64,000 bases of DNA from Pseudomonadota bacterium (GTDB lineage: Bacteria > Pseudomonadota > Gammaproteobacteria > Burkholderiales > Gallionellaceae), in contig JAJYYO010000016.1 of the NCBI GenBank assembly GCA_021800795.1, positions 1-64,000 on the forward strand, given 5' to 3'. Positions 19,705-28,293 of the stretch are shown here, piece after piece. Within the stretch, counting starts at the first letter, position 1. Every line of letters starts with the position of its first letter. The notes beneath the pieces were generated by a model. That model did not search any database. It saw nothing but the letters and a program-made list of their open reading frames with translations, and was not told the origin of the DNA. A program made the translations under genes and the position numbers.

Positions 19705-21063
19705 CTAAGAAATTAAACTCACTGCAGAATGTTTTTTTCTGTGAGTATCAATTACCAATGCAATATTTGACAAGATCGCTTTGAACTCACTGAAATTAAT
19801 TTTATCTGCCTGAGCTCTCACAACCTTCTGTGCAAAGACATGCTTTCCATAGTGCGTGTCACGATCGAAATCATCTTGGTGGCTGAAAGCTTTACCGCCA
19901 ACGATTGTTGACTTGATTACATCATCGAAGAAATCCTCAATCATCGATTCTTTCACCCCATTTTTCAGTGGAGTAGCAACCAAGTAAAGGTTGCCCGTAA
20001 TATGCACGAATGGCTCCGCGCCAGTTACCGTCGTTTTAGCTATGGCTTTCACTGTGTTAAATATACCACCCTTCCCTCTTGCACCTGCATCATTATCGGC
20101 GAGCAAAACTATCGGTTGCTGTGCGCCCGGCGCCTTAAATTTTTTGTACTCACGATCATATAGACGCATAAAATGCGACAGATTGGACACCCCCCCGTTG
20201 ATACCCAGAATTCGACCTGTACTAGTGTCAGAGTATTTGAAGATTCGCATTGCCAATTTGATAGTTCCATCGGTACTCGTTATTGCAAGTTGTGGGAATG
20301 TTGTAACAAGGCTCCGAATCGCATGGAGAATGTATACATTGTCCGTCTTGCCTTCACAAATAATTACCGGGGTTGGCGCTGCATAAAATTCCTTGAACAG
20401 CAGAAATCTGCGATACATCGACTCCTTGCTTGTGGCATTGAATTGGTCTCTTGAATCTTTGCTTTTCGATGCAAGTCTCTCGTTATAAAGATCAACCCCA
20501 TCAATAAAACCCAGCATGCCGTGAAGCTGATTTACTGTGCCCGGTCTCTTATGTATGGTCACAGCACCTTTTTCATCGATCCCCTTATGCACGAATTCAA
20601 AATTGCCTTTGTTAAACAAGTGATGCACCATTGCACGCACAGTACGCCTGTATTCGCTGCGAACATTTACCTTTCTATTAACGATTAACCCAGTCACCTC
20701 CTGACGCGAATCACGATACTGCATTCGAGTCTTAGCAGGGTTCATTTCAAAGCCACTTTTTTTAACCAGCCGCACAAGCTCACTACCAGGATTCCACTTG
20801 TGCTCCTCACCCAAAGCATATTTGGCAATGCATGCAGGAAATTCTGGTTTATTAGTGGAAAAAGTCAGATCGTCCGCGTACCGCGAGTAAGTACAACCGT
20901 TGCGAGATGCAAGCCGAACAAGATGGATATCAAGCACATGACCGATCAAGTTAGAGATAACTGGCGAACATGGACTTCCTTGCGGCAAAACGTTTTCATA
21001 ACACGAAATTTGCGCAAGTACCGTTGCAACATCTGGTTGTAACAAGAAGCTTTTATCCTTCAT
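19705..21063 (-). CDS. Retron reverse transcriptase, catalytic part fused to TOPRIM (Ec67-like), downstream frame
   Basis: 452 residues as an open frame from the ATG at 21061-21063. The palm has LPQGSPCSPVISNL and the catalytic YADD at 62-65 (SRYADDLTFST); the thumb-side motif VTGLIVNRKVNVRSEYRRTVRAM is typical of retron enzymes. A TOPRIM domain follows: IICEGKTD (Glu 237) and VLLADNDAGA (Asp 323 and 325). RT-TOPRIM fusion is the Ec67 architecture, an anti-phage retron. The N-terminal fingers are in another frame (21060-21464); a -1 shift at 21099-21105 joins both into 586 residues, the size I recall for the Ec67 enzyme. Low GC relative to neighbours suggests transfer. Confidence 0.88.
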   Translation of the reverse strand: MKDKSFLLQPDVATVLAQISCYENVLPQGSPCSPVISNLIGHVLDIHLVRLASRNGCTYSRYADDLTFSTNKPEFPACIAKYALGEEHKWNPGSELVRLVKKSGFEMNPAKTRMQYRDSRQEVTGLIVNRKVNVRSEYRRTVRAMVHHLFNKGNFEFVHKGIDEKGAVTIHKRPGTVNQLHGMLGFIDGVDLYNERLASKSKDSRDQFNATSKESMYRRFLLFKEFYAAPTPVIICEGKTDNVYILHAIRSLVTTFPQLAITSTDGTIKLAMRIFKYSDTSTGRILGINGGVSNLSHFMRLYDREYKKFKAPGAQQPIVLLADNDAGARGKGGIFNTVKAIAKTTVTGAEPFVHITGNLYLVATPLKNGVKESMIEDFFDDVIKSTIVGGKAFSHQDDFDRDTHYGKHVFAQKVVRAQADKINFSEFKAILSNIALVIDTHRKKHSAVSLIS

Positions 21064-21464
21064 GAAAAATCCGCGAACACGGCCAAAGTTGATACTGCCA
21101 AAAAATCCGCTAAATCTACATTGAAGACATAATTACGGTTGCGATGCTCCTTAGCGTTCGTGATAATCGATCGCTTTCGTTTGAATCCATGAGAAATCTG
21201 GTCGCTAAAACCATGTGTACTATTAATCTCTTCAACGCAATTTTGAAGAAGATCAGACAGTCGTCGCTGAATTAACTTTAGATCTGGAAACGGCGCGCAA
21301 ATTTTACGAGTGCCACCGTATCGTTTTGGTATATCAAACTGCTTGTACTTCGTGGTATCGCTTTTCTTGTACAAGATGAATGAAAGCGCAGATGCTTTAA
21401 AACCCAAAAGAGCTGCCACATCGTGAAGATTCCTCGCAGACTTCAGTTTGATTAGTTGTGTCAT
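21060..21464 (-). CDS. Retron reverse transcriptase, N-terminal fingers, upstream frame
   Basis: 134 codons from the ATG at 21462-21464. Retron RT fingers are clear: FDIPKRYGGTRKICAPFPDLKLIQ, the motif THGFSDQISHGFKRKRSIITNA and VFNVDLADF with the first catalytic Asp (about 117). After residue 121 the frame degenerates into LAVSTLAVFADFS and stops; the -1 frame reads GSINFGRVRGFF and joins the downstream palm. The sequence at the break is T TTT TTG on the coding strand. The stop overlaps the downstream ATG (ATGA). It may be programmed frameshifting, a one-base deletion, or a sequencing error. Confidence 0.85.
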   Translation of the reverse strand: MTQLIKLKSARNLHDVAALLGFKASALSFILYKKSDTTKYKQFDIPKRYGGTRKICAPFPDLKLIQRRLSDLLQNCVEEINSTHGFSDQISHGFKRKRSIITNAKEHRNRNYVFNVDLADFLAVSTLAVFADFS

Positions 21465-21481
21465 TCAGCATCCGAAAGGAA

Positions 21482-21617
21482 GTGGGCCTACAGGCACTCT
21501 TATGCGAGGCAACAGTCACACATATACGTCGCAATGCGGATCAGTGGAGAGCAAACTCCCTACCATTTATTTCAAATGCCGCGAATCGCGGCAAAAGGTC
21601 TGTCTGTAGGCCCGCAC
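21482..21617 (-). ncRNA. Predicted retron msr-msd RNA
   Basis: Directly upstream of the retron reverse transcriptase on the same strand. Its ends are inverted repeats a1/a2: GTGGGCCTACAG at 21482-21493 and CTGTAGGCCCGCAC at 21604-21617, the hallmark of msr-msd. Inside, a perfect 7-bp hairpin TGCCGCG-AAT-CGCGGCA (21577-21593), a smaller GGAGAG/CTCCC stem (about 21546-21560) and a TGCGA/TCGCA stem (21503-21507 with 21529-21533). The branching guanosine and msDNA length cannot be fixed by eye. Confidence 0.75.
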
Positions 21618-21621
21618 ACAT

Positions 21622-21652
21622 ATTAACATGCGGACATGTATCGTTGTGTCAA
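21622..21652 (-). promoter_or_regulatory. Candidate promoter of the retron
   Basis: On the minus strand a perfect TTGACA (21647-21652) lies 19 bp from GTTAAT (21622-21627). Transcription would start near 21615-21618, at the 5' end of the predicted msr, which supports both calls. The spacer is slightly long. Confidence 0.5.
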
Positions 21653-21745
21653 GCTTCACAATCGTATATGCATATCTTGATATGCAATTATAGAAGGTGA
21701 AGATCAATCAGGCATTTTGACGTACTCATTGCAGACTAGTTCATC

Positions 21746-21990
21746 CCCTGTGCGCCGCCGAAGATAGTCAAAAACAAGCGGTGGTGTAAGGCGAGCACTG
21801 TTTGAGTTCCGCAGCGGGGCGCGAGGTGTGCGGCCCGCCAGGGCGAGTTGCGCAGCCCCGCTTGTTTTTGACTATCGAGGGTACGCCAAAGGCGCGGCAA
21901 ACCGGGGTCGCCTTCTTTGGGTTACTTTTCTTGGCGACACAAGAAAAGTGACTAGCCGCCGGGCTACACCCGGCAGTAACATTAACGTGC
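21746..21990 (-). repeat. Dispersed GC-rich repeat, copy B (right of retron)
   Basis: About 245 bp, the fullest copy together with 46228-46470. Modules in order on the plus strand: TGCGCCGCCGAAGATAG, GTTCCGCAGCGGGGCGCG, GGGCGAGTTGCGCAGCCCCG, GACTATCGAGGGTACGCC, an inverted pair around TTACTTTTCTTGG...AAGAAAAGTGAC, and a CGCCGGGCTACACCCGGC hairpin. Spurious short reading frames in it recur in many genomes and are not genes. Confidence 0.8.
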
Positions 21991-22070
21991 ATATCGCTTC
22001 TTCATTTCAAAAAGTTGGAGAGCGAGACACAACCAATGCTTTGTTTGCTTCGCAGAATATTGATCCTGCT

Positions 22071-22095
22071 GGATTCCGGCCTTCGCCGGAATGAC
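22071..22095. repeat. Short palindromic repeat GGATTCCGGCnnnGCCGGAATGAC
   Basis: A dRS3-like inverted repeat of the GGATTCC...GGAATGAC class, located 7 bp after the cobT stop. It may act as a transcription end signal for the cobalamin operon, though no T run is present. Related copies are at 23747-23773, 23827-23853 and 46555-46616. Confidence 0.65.
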
Positions 22096-22101
22096 GACAG
22101 G

Positions 22102-23178
22102 CTAAATCTTCCCTGATACCGCCGCTTCGGCGAACGTCGCCATGCCGTTATGCAGCGCGCAAGCCATGCGCAGCAACGGCACGGCAACCGCCGCACCGCT
22201 GCCTTCACCCAGTCGCATACCCAGCTGCAACAAAGGCTGTGCATCCATCGCCTCCAGTACTCGCCGATGGCCGAACTCTGCCGAAGTATGTGCAAACAGC
22301 AGCCAGTCGCGCACGCCTGGATTAATATGCACTGCAAGCAGGGCTGCAACGCTGCTGATAAAACCGTCCACCAGCACGGGAATGCCGCTTTGCCCCGCTG
22401 CGATATAAGCGCCGGTGAGTGCCGCGATTTCAAACCCACCGACACAGCGCAGGATTTCAAGCGCACCTTCCCCCTCAATCACCTCCCCTGCCGGAAACGG
22501 AAACAGCCCGTGCAGTGCCAAGGCACCCACGATTACCTCGGCCTTGCGTGTCACGCCTGCGCTGTCCAGCCCTGTACCGGCTCCTGCCAGCAATTGCGGC
22601 GCCTCCTGCAACAGTGAACAGGCAATCGCAGAGGCAGAAGTCGTATTGGCAATCCCCATTTCCCCGCCGATGAACAACTGTGCAGAGGCCGCGCGCAGCA
22701 CGCTGTCGCGCCCTGCCAGCAAGGCGGCATCCAGCTGAGCTCTGTTCATCGCCTCTTCAAGCGCAAAGTTGGCTGTCATCGGTGCGATCACCGCGCGCAC
22801 CACGCCTGGCCACTCGCCCGTATCATTGACCGTGCCCAGATTCACGACTTCCAATGTCGCTCCCAGCGTTTTCGCCAGCACACTGATCGCAGCACCGCCT
22901 GTCGCAAAGTTCTTCACCATTTCACCGGTCACTGCCTGCGGGAAGGCGGATACGCCCTCGGCAGCGATACCGTGATCGGCGGCGAATACGCTGATCTGCA
23001 CGCGTTCCAGTTGCGGCTGCTCTGCACCCTGCATGGCGGCCAGTTGCACCGCAAGCGCTTCAAGCTGCCCCAGCGCACCGGGCGGCTTGGTGAGTTGTCC
23101 CTGCCGCGCCAGCGCTACTTCGCGGGCGGCTTCATTCAATGCAGCGCAAGGCTGCGAAAACCAGTTATTTTCCATCAC
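22102..23178 (-). CDS. cobT: Nicotinate-nucleotide:dimethylbenzimidazole phosphoribosyltransferase CobT
   Basis: 358 residues, usual length. Family motifs: [12 protein letters not shown] near residue 35, [34 protein letters not shown] and [16 protein letters not shown]. It activates the lower ligand DMB to alpha-ribazole phosphate in the cytoplasm. Last cobalamin gene of the locus on this strand; cobS and cobC, often next to it, are not seen, and the retron islet begins just beyond. Confidence 0.95.
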   Translation of the reverse strand: MMENNWFSQPCAALNEAAREVALARQGQLTKPPGALGQLEALAVQLAAMQGAEQPQLERVQISVFAADHGIAAEGVSAFPQAVTGEMVKNFATGGAAISVLAKTLGATLEVVNLGTVNDTGEWPGVVRAVIAPMTANFALEEAMNRAQLDAALLAGRDSVLRAASAQLFIGGEMGIANTTSASAIACSLLQEAPQLLAGAGTGLDSAGVTRKAEVIVGALALHGLFPFPAGEVIEGEGALEILRCVGGFEIAALTGAYIAAGQSGIPVLVDGFISSVAALLAVHINPGVRDWLLFAHTSAEFGHRRVLEAMDAQPLLQLGMRLGEGSGAAVAVPLLRMACALHNGMATFAEAAVSGKI

Positions 23179-23208
23179 GACTCCTCATTAACCTTCATTC
23201 GCTACAAG

Positions 23209-23727
23209 CTACAAGCTGCTTTTTAACACCAGCGGCAAGCCGGCTACCGTCAGAATCACCCGCTCGCAGATCGCACCCAGTTGCTGATGCAGGCGCCCCG
23301 CTTCGTCGCAATATCGCCGCGACAACTCGCCCATCGGCGTTATGCCCATATTGGTTTCATTCGAGACCAGAATGATCTGTCCGGGCAAATCGGGCAATAT
23401 GCGCAGCAACTCCGACACCTCGAAGCGCAGCCGTGGTTCGTCAGTATCGCACAGCAATTGCGTCAGCCACAACGTCAGACAATCCACCAGCACGCAGCAA
23501 TCGGCTGCCGCCTCGCGCTGCAACACCGCTGCAAGACCGCCCCCCGCCTCGACCAGTTGCCAGTGAGCAGGTCTTCTCGCCTGATGATGCACGATGCGCT
23601 CTCGCATCTCCTCGTCACGCACCTCGGCGGTTGCGACATACACCACAGACAACCCTGAAGCGGTCGCATGCTGTTCTGCAAGCATGCTCTTGCCGGAACG
23701 CACGCCGCCCAGTATCAATTCACGCAT
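23209..23727 (-). CDS. cobU: Adenosylcobinamide kinase / phosphate guanylyltransferase
   Basis: 172 residues from the ATG at 23725-23727 (MRELILGGVRSGKS). P-loop GGVRSGKS, the conserved VVYVATAEVRDEEMRERIVHH with the guanylylated His region, and VLVDCLTLWLTQLL. It phosphorylates adenosylcobinamide and attaches GMP. Between cobT and cobQ; a gap of about 140 bp to cobQ holds a pair of inverted repeats. Confidence 0.94.
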   Translation of the reverse strand: MRELILGGVRSGKSMLAEQHATASGLSVVYVATAEVRDEEMRERIVHHQARRPAHWQLVEAGGGLAAVLQREAAADCCVLVDCLTLWLTQLLCDTDEPRLRFEVSELLRILPDLPGQIILVSNETNMGITPMGELSRRYCDEAGRLHQQLGAICERVILTVAGLPLVLKSSL

Positions 23728-23746
23728 ACATCCCCACTTAAGCCCC

Positions 23747-23853
23747 GTCATTCCCGCGCAGGCGGGAATCCAGTAGATTTATTCGACAGCCGTTTGTCAC
23801 TGCTACGCAGTGATATTTTCTTTTAGCTGGATTCCCGCCTGCGCGGGAATGAC
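23747..23853. repeat. Inverted pair of GTCATTCCCGC...GCGGGAATCCAG repeats
   Basis: Two 27-bp palindromic units, 23747-23773 and 23827-23853, in opposite orientation, flank about 53 bp. They fall between cobU and cobQ inside the operon. The ATTCCC-N-GGGAAT pattern resembles the neisserial dRS3 element, which serves there as a recombination and phage-insertion site. Confidence 0.75.
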
Positions 23854-23868
23854 ATAACTGAAGAATCT

Positions 23869-25359
23869 TCATTGGGTTTTACCTAAACCGAATAAATTGT
23901 TGAGTAACTGTCTATCCAGATATTGTTCAACCGCATCGGCCAGCCTGTCGATATCGGCCTCGCGGCGCGCATGATAATCGGGTGTCGCAACTGCCAATAG
24001 ACCCGCCCAGCGCAGCAGCGCATCGCTCGCCGCTTGCGACTCGAACAAACCATGCAGATACGTGACAAGTATCTGTCCGTCCAGAGAAACAGCGCCATCG
24101 GCAACGGTTTTGCCGTCGCGCTCAAGCAGCATCGCCGGACGATTCAGCGCCGCGCCTGAGGTGACACCTGCATGTATTTCATAGCCTGCCACAGGCGCTG
24201 CCTCAAAACTCAAGGTACCGCGCACATTGCGCAGCTGTTTCTCAAGAGCCAGCGTCGTTTCCATTTCAAGAAGTCCCAGCCCGATACTGCTGCCCGCCTC
24301 GCCTTCCAGCCCTGACGGATCGTGAATCGCCTGCCCCAGCATCTGCATGCCGCCGCAGATGCCGATCAGCTTGCCGCCGTAACGCAAATGGCGCTGTATC
24401 GCATCACCCCATCCCGCATGCCGCAGATGTTCAAGATCAGTACGCACCGACTTGCTGCCCGGCAGGATGATCAGATCGGCTGGCGGGATAGACTCGCCCA
24501 TCGCGACAAAGCTGAATTCAATCTGCGGATGCAGACGCAGCGGATCGAAATCGGTGTGATTGCTGATATGCGGCAGCACCGGCACGATGACGCGCAAACG
24601 CCCCTCTCCCCCAACCCCTCCCCCGTAAACGGGTGAGGGGAGTGCATCCTCCGCTTCCAGATGCAGCCCGTGCAAATAGGGGATCACGCCGATCACCGGC
24701 TTGCCGGTGTAGTGTTCCAGCCAGTCAAGCCCCGGCTGCAACAGCGCGATGTCGCCGCGGAAACGGTTGATAACAAAACCCGCCACTCTCGCCTGCTCGC
24801 TCTCACTCAGCAAAGCCAGCGTGCCCACCAGATGCGCGAACACCCCGCCCTTATCGATATCGGCGATCAGAATCACAGGGCAATCCACCGCCTCGGCAAA
24901 GCCCATATTGGCGATGTCGTTGGCACGCAGATTGATTTCGGCCGGACTGCCCGCACCTTCCACCACGATGGTGGTGTATTGCTCGCATAAACGCCGGTGC
25001 GACGCCAACACGGCCGCACGCGCGGTTTTCTTGTAGGCGTGATATTCGATCGCTTTCATGTTGCCGATGGGTCTGCCGTGTACGATGATCTGCGCGCCGG
25101 TGTCGCTGTTGGGTTTCAACAGAACAGGATTCATGTCGGTATGCGGAGCCAGCCTTGCCGCCTGCGCCTGCACCGCCTGCGCACGGCCGATCTCGCCGCC
25201 GTCAGAAGTGACCGCGCTGTTGAGCGCCATGTTCTGCGGCTTGAAGGGAACCACTGCAATGCCCTGCCGCACCAGATAACGGCACAGCGCTGCGACCAGC
25301 GTGCTCTTGCCGGCATCCGAGGTCGTTCCCTGTACCATCACCGTGATTGCATTCATCAT
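23869..25359 (-). CDS. cobQ: Cobyric acid synthase CobQ/CbiP
   Basis: 496 residues; start at 25359 ([11 protein letters not shown]) has AAAGGA upstream. N-terminal synthetase domain: [20 protein letters not shown]-terminal class-I glutamine amidotransferase with the nucleophile Cys in [14 protein letters not shown] and the His in [11 protein letters not shown]. It amidates four side chains of adenosylcobyrinate diamide. Residues around 240-256 ([13 protein letters not shown]) are the translation of a palindromic repeat at 24601-24643, an in-frame insertion between the two domains. Confidence 0.95.
   Translation of the reverse strand: MMNAITVMVQGTTSDAGKSTLVAALCRYLVRQGIAVVPFKPQNMALNSAVTSDGGEIGRAQAVQAQAARLAPHTDMNPVLLKPNSDTGAQIIVHGRPIGNMKAIEYHAYKKTARAAVLASHRRLCEQYTTIVVEGAGSPAEINLRANDIANMGFAEAVDCPVILIADIDKGGVFAHLVGTLALLSESEQARVAGFVINRFRGDIALLQPGLDWLEHYTGKPVIGVIPYLHGLHLEAEDALPSPVYGGGVGGEGRLRVIVPVLPHISNHTDFDPLRLHPQIEFSFVAMGESIPPADLIILPGSKSVRTDLEHLRHAGWGDAIQRHLRYGGKLIGICGGMQMLGQAIHDPSGLEGEAGSSIGLGLLEMETTLALEKQLRNVRGTLSFEAAPVAGYEIHAGVTSGAALNRPAMLLERDGKTVADGAVSLDGQILVTYLHGLFESQAASDALLRWAGLLAVATPDYHARREADIDRLADAVEQYLDRQLLNNLFGLGKTQ
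24601..24643. repeat. Palindromic repeat translated inside cobQ
   Basis: CCCCTCTCCC...CCCCGTAAACGGG...GAGGGGAGTG, a GC-rich palindrome of the same class as 172-208, 5932-5968 and 54164-54204. It is in frame and encodes [13 protein letters not shown] in the CobQ interdomain linker. Confidence 0.7.
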
Positions 25360-26396
25360 GAATGATCCTTTGAGCGGCTTGCCCCTTTCCGACATGTCGG
25401 GTTAAAACCCGACCTACAGTTCATTAACGCAGCATCCAGTCTCGCCCAGGCACCCTCGCTACGCTCTCCCTCACTATACGGCAGACCGAAGCGCAGGCTG
25501 GCCGGCGTATCGAACAACCGGGTCAGAATACCCTGCTCTGCCAGCGTTTGATGCACGCTGGCCGCATCATCGCATCTTACCCACTGAAACAGACAGTTGC
25601 CGCCGGCAGGCGTAAAGCCATGTTTGATCAGCATGTCAGACAGGCGCAGGCTTGCAGCCTGCAATGTTGCGCGCGTTTTTTCCTGCCATGCGGTGTCGCA
25701 AAGCGCAAGCGCCGCGACATGACGCGCAGGGGTCGCAATCGGCCAGGGGCCGAGCAGTTCGGCGAGCGGCTGCAAAGTCGTTTCCGGCGCCAGCACAAAA
25801 CCTGCCCGCGCCCCCGCCAGGCCGAAGAATTTGCCTAAAGAGCGCAGCACGATCAGCCCTTCCTGCGGACAGCAGCGCGCAAGACTGTATTCCGGCGTGG
25901 CATCCATGAAAGCTTCATCCACCACCAGCAGCCCGCCGCGCCGAACCAGCCGCGCATGCAGCACCAGCAATTCGGCTGCGCCGTACAATCTGCCGGTCGG
26001 ATTGTTCGGGTTGACGATGACCACCACGTCGGCGTCGCTTTGCAGCAACTCCTCGTCATGAATGATCCGGTGCCCATGCTGTTGCCAGGCGCGTTCATGT
26101 TCCGCATAAGCCGGCGCTGCCAGCGCCACGCGGCACGGCTTGCGCAATCGGGGCAGCGTCTGAATCGCCGCCTGCGAGCCTGCAACGGGCAGCAGGTGCG
26201 ATGTACCGTAAAAATTAGCAGCCGCTTCAAGCAGGCCGTCCTCGTCCTCGGGCAGACGCTGCCATAGGTCAGCCGGCAATGCAGGCACAGGCCATGCGTC
26301 GGGATTAATCCCCGTTGAAATATCCAGCCAGTCCTTCTCGGGTATGCCGTATCGCTTCGCCGCAACCCTAACGCGACCTCCGTGTTCAAGCGCCAT
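25356..26396 (-). CDS. cobD: L-threonine-O-3-phosphate decarboxylase CobD (CobC of Pseudomonas)
   Basis: 346 residues from the ATG at 26394-26396 ([19 protein letters not shown]). Class-II aminotransferase fold with [14 protein letters not shown] and the PLP lysine in [15 protein letters not shown]. It makes (R)-1-amino-2-propanol phosphate for the nucleotide loop. Overlaps cobQ by 4 bp and cbiB by 11 bp. A histidinol-phosphate aminotransferase is the nearest relative, but the HGG start and context decide. Confidence 0.92.
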   Translation of the reverse strand: MALEHGGRVRVAAKRYGIPEKDWLDISTGINPDAWPVPALPADLWQRLPEDEDGLLEAAANFYGTSHLLPVAGSQAAIQTLPRLRKPCRVALAAPAYAEHERAWQQHGHRIIHDEELLQSDADVVVIVNPNNPTGRLYGAAELLVLHARLVRRGGLLVVDEAFMDATPEYSLARCCPQEGLIVLRSLGKFFGLAGARAGFVLAPETTLQPLAELLGPWPIATPARHVAALALCDTAWQEKTRATLQAASLRLSDMLIKHGFTPAGGNCLFQWVRCDDAASVHQTLAEQGILTRLFDTPASLRFGLPYSEGERSEGAWARLDAALMNCRSGFNPTCRKGASRSKDHS

Positions 26397-27309
26397 ATTT
26401 AAAACCCGCAATCAGTAAAGCGCATAAGCCAATTGCCCCCAGCCACAGATACAGGGTGTGCCGCACCAGATTAACCGCGCGCGCAATATCGGCCCGCCCG
26501 GCAACGGCTCCGCAACCCAATTCCGGTCGCTGTTCCAGTACGCCGTGATAGATCGCAGCGCCGCCCAGCTTCACCTGCAACGCGCCCGCACCCGCCGCCA
26601 TCACCGGGCCCGCATTCGGACTATCCCATGCCGGCGCCTGTTGTCGCCAGCAGGATAACGCGCGGCTAAAATTTCCCAGCAGCGCATAGCTCAGGGCGGT
26701 CAGGCGCGCCGGAATGTAGTTGAGCACATCATCGAGTTTGGCCGCCGCCCAGCCGAATTCGTTGTAACGTGCATTGCGATAACCCCACATCGCATCCAGC
26801 GTGTTGCAAAGGCGGTACAACAGCACACCCGGCGCGCCCGCCACCATAAACCAGAACAGCGCGGCAAAGATCGCATCGTTGCCATTCTCCAGCACCGATT
26901 CCACCGCAGCGCGCGCCACCCCTGCTTCATTCAGTTGACTGGTGTCGCGGCTCACCATCATGCCCACCGCGTCTCTTGCGGCTTGCAGATCAACCGCACC
27001 GGACACCCGCATGGCATGCTCGGTGAGACTGCGCGGCGCGATTGCGAAATACAGCAAAACAACGGAAAACAGCGTGCCGAATACGGCAAGGTGTTGCAAA
27101 AAAAAGGCTGCCAGCACGAGCGGTATTAAAAGCACAGCCACCGCAAACACACCGCTCAGATAACTGACGCGATAAGTTGTTTTCTCGACCGCCTTGGCCA
27201 GATATCCAAACCCCGCCAGCGGATGAAAGCACTGCGGCTCGCCAAGCAGACGGTCAAGCAATACCGCGGCCAGCAGCGTCAGCGGCACAGCCAGATTAAG
27301 CACCGACAC
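26386..27309 (-). CDS. cbiB: Adenosylcobinamide-phosphate synthase CbiB
   Basis: About 307 residues from a GTG at 27309; a GTG at 27303 is an alternative. Integral membrane protein with [21 protein letters not shown], the conserved [30 protein letters not shown] and [14 protein letters not shown]. It joins the aminopropanol moiety to adenosylcobyric acid. Overlaps bluB and cobD, indicating one transcript. Confidence 0.93.
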   Translation of the reverse strand: MSVLNLAVPLTLLAAVLLDRLLGEPQCFHPLAGFGYLAKAVEKTTYRVSYLSGVFAVAVLLIPLVLAAFFLQHLAVFGTLFSVVLLYFAIAPRSLTEHAMRVSGAVDLQAARDAVGMMVSRDTSQLNEAGVARAAVESVLENGNDAIFAALFWFMVAGAPGVLLYRLCNTLDAMWGYRNARYNEFGWAAAKLDDVLNYIPARLTALSYALLGNFSRALSCWRQQAPAWDSPNAGPVMAAGAGALQVKLGGAAIYHGVLEQRPELGCGAVAGRADIARAVNLVRHTLYLWLGAIGLCALLIAGFKYGA

Positions 27310-27961
27310 CTGGATGCCCCCATCTGTTCTCGAACAGCATCTCACTCAACGGTTGCGGGTTGCGCCAGCCTTCCAGTTGCAGCATCGGCGCTGCGTAAAA
27401 TTCCTCGACCTGCCCGAGACACAGAATCGCAACGGGCTTGCCGCCCTCGGGAATGTTAAGCTGCGCCGCCAGTTTCTCCGGATCGAACAGCGACACCCAG
27501 CCCATCCCCAGGCCTTCCGCGCGCGCCGCCAGCCACAGGTTCTGGATCGCGCAGGCGACCGAGGCCAGATCCATTTCCGGCAGGGTGCGGCGGCCGAAAA
27601 TATGCTCCTCGCGTCTATCCATCAGTGCCGCCACCCAAAGTTCCGCGCAGTCGCGTATGCCTTCCACCTTCAGGCGCATGAACTCCGCATCGCGCGCGCC
27701 CAACGCCTGTGCCGTCAAATGCCGCTCGGCGTCCACCAGCGCATGTATCCGCTCGCGCAATGCACCATCCGTGATGCGGATAAACCGCCAGGGCTGCATC
27801 AGTCCGACGCTGGGCGCCAGATGTGCGGCAGACAGGATGCGCAACAAGACCGTTTCATCCACCGTCGAGTTCGGCAGAAAGTGGCGCATATCGCGGCGGG
27901 CGCGCATGACCCGATACAGGGATTCGCGTTCGGCCTCGGAGAAGCTCACCGGCTCAATCAT
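27296..27961 (-). CDS. bluB: 5,6-dimethylbenzimidazole synthase BluB
   Basis: 221 residues from the ATG at 27959-27961. Nitroreductase-like flavoprotein: [33 protein letters not shown] and the C-terminal [19 protein letters not shown]. It cleaves reduced FMN with oxygen to form DMB. Its presence in a locus with early-cobalt-insertion enzymes means the ring can be made without oxygen while the lower ligand needs it. Confidence 0.93.
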   Translation of the reverse strand: MIEPVSFSEAERESLYRVMRARRDMRHFLPNSTVDETVLLRILSAAHLAPSVGLMQPWRFIRITDGALRERIHALVDAERHLTAQALGARDAEFMRLKVEGIRDCAELWVAALMDRREEHIFGRRTLPEMDLASVACAIQNLWLAARAEGLGMGWVSLFDPEKLAAQLNIPEGGKPVAILCLGQVEEFYAAPMLQLEGWRNPQPLSEMLFENRWGHPGVGA

Positions 27962-27963
27962 TG

Positions 27964-28293
27964 TCACGCCCGGTGGTAAATCAGTTCTTCCACGGGCTGC
28001 CCTCCGACCAGATGCTCGGCAATGATGCGATCCAGATTGGCGGGGGTCACGTTGTAATACCAGATGCCATCGGGTTGCACGCACAGTATCGGGCCGGATT
28101 TACAGGTGGCAAAACAGGTGGTGCGCGTGCGCTTGACGCGCGACTCGCCCCCGTCTATTCCGGCCTCTTTGAATTTGTCTCCCAGGCTGTCGAACAGGGC
28201 CTGTGATTCACCTTCCTCGCTGCAACGGGGCCCTACGCACACCAGCAGATGGCGTTTGTAATTCATCATCTTGGGTTTTTCAAGTTCACTCAT
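27964..28293 (-). CDS. (2Fe-2S) ferredoxin-like protein of the cobalamin locus
   Basis: 109 residues with a thioredoxin-like ferredoxin fold: LLVCVGPRCSEEGE near the start and the pair TTCFATCKSGPILCVQPDG. Four cysteines are placed as in 2Fe-2S ferredoxins of the Aquifex type. Such proteins are frequent in cobalamin clusters (sometimes called CbiW) and may pass electrons to reductive steps such as cobalt reduction. Start overlaps the stop of the upstream fusion gene by 8 bp, with GGAG in range. Confidence 0.82.
   Translation of the reverse strand: MSELEKPKMMNYKRHLLVCVGPRCSEEGESQALFDSLGDKFKEAGIDGGESRVKRTRTTCFATCKSGPILCVQPDGIWYYNVTPANLDRIIAEHLVGGQPVEELIYHRA

Noticed and set aside
21828-22094. 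Short frames in the dispersed repeats (also 44148-44378 and 46094-46426)
   Set aside because: They consist of repeat sequence only (peptides such as ARASCAAPLV), recur in every copy and have no ribosome-binding site or family.
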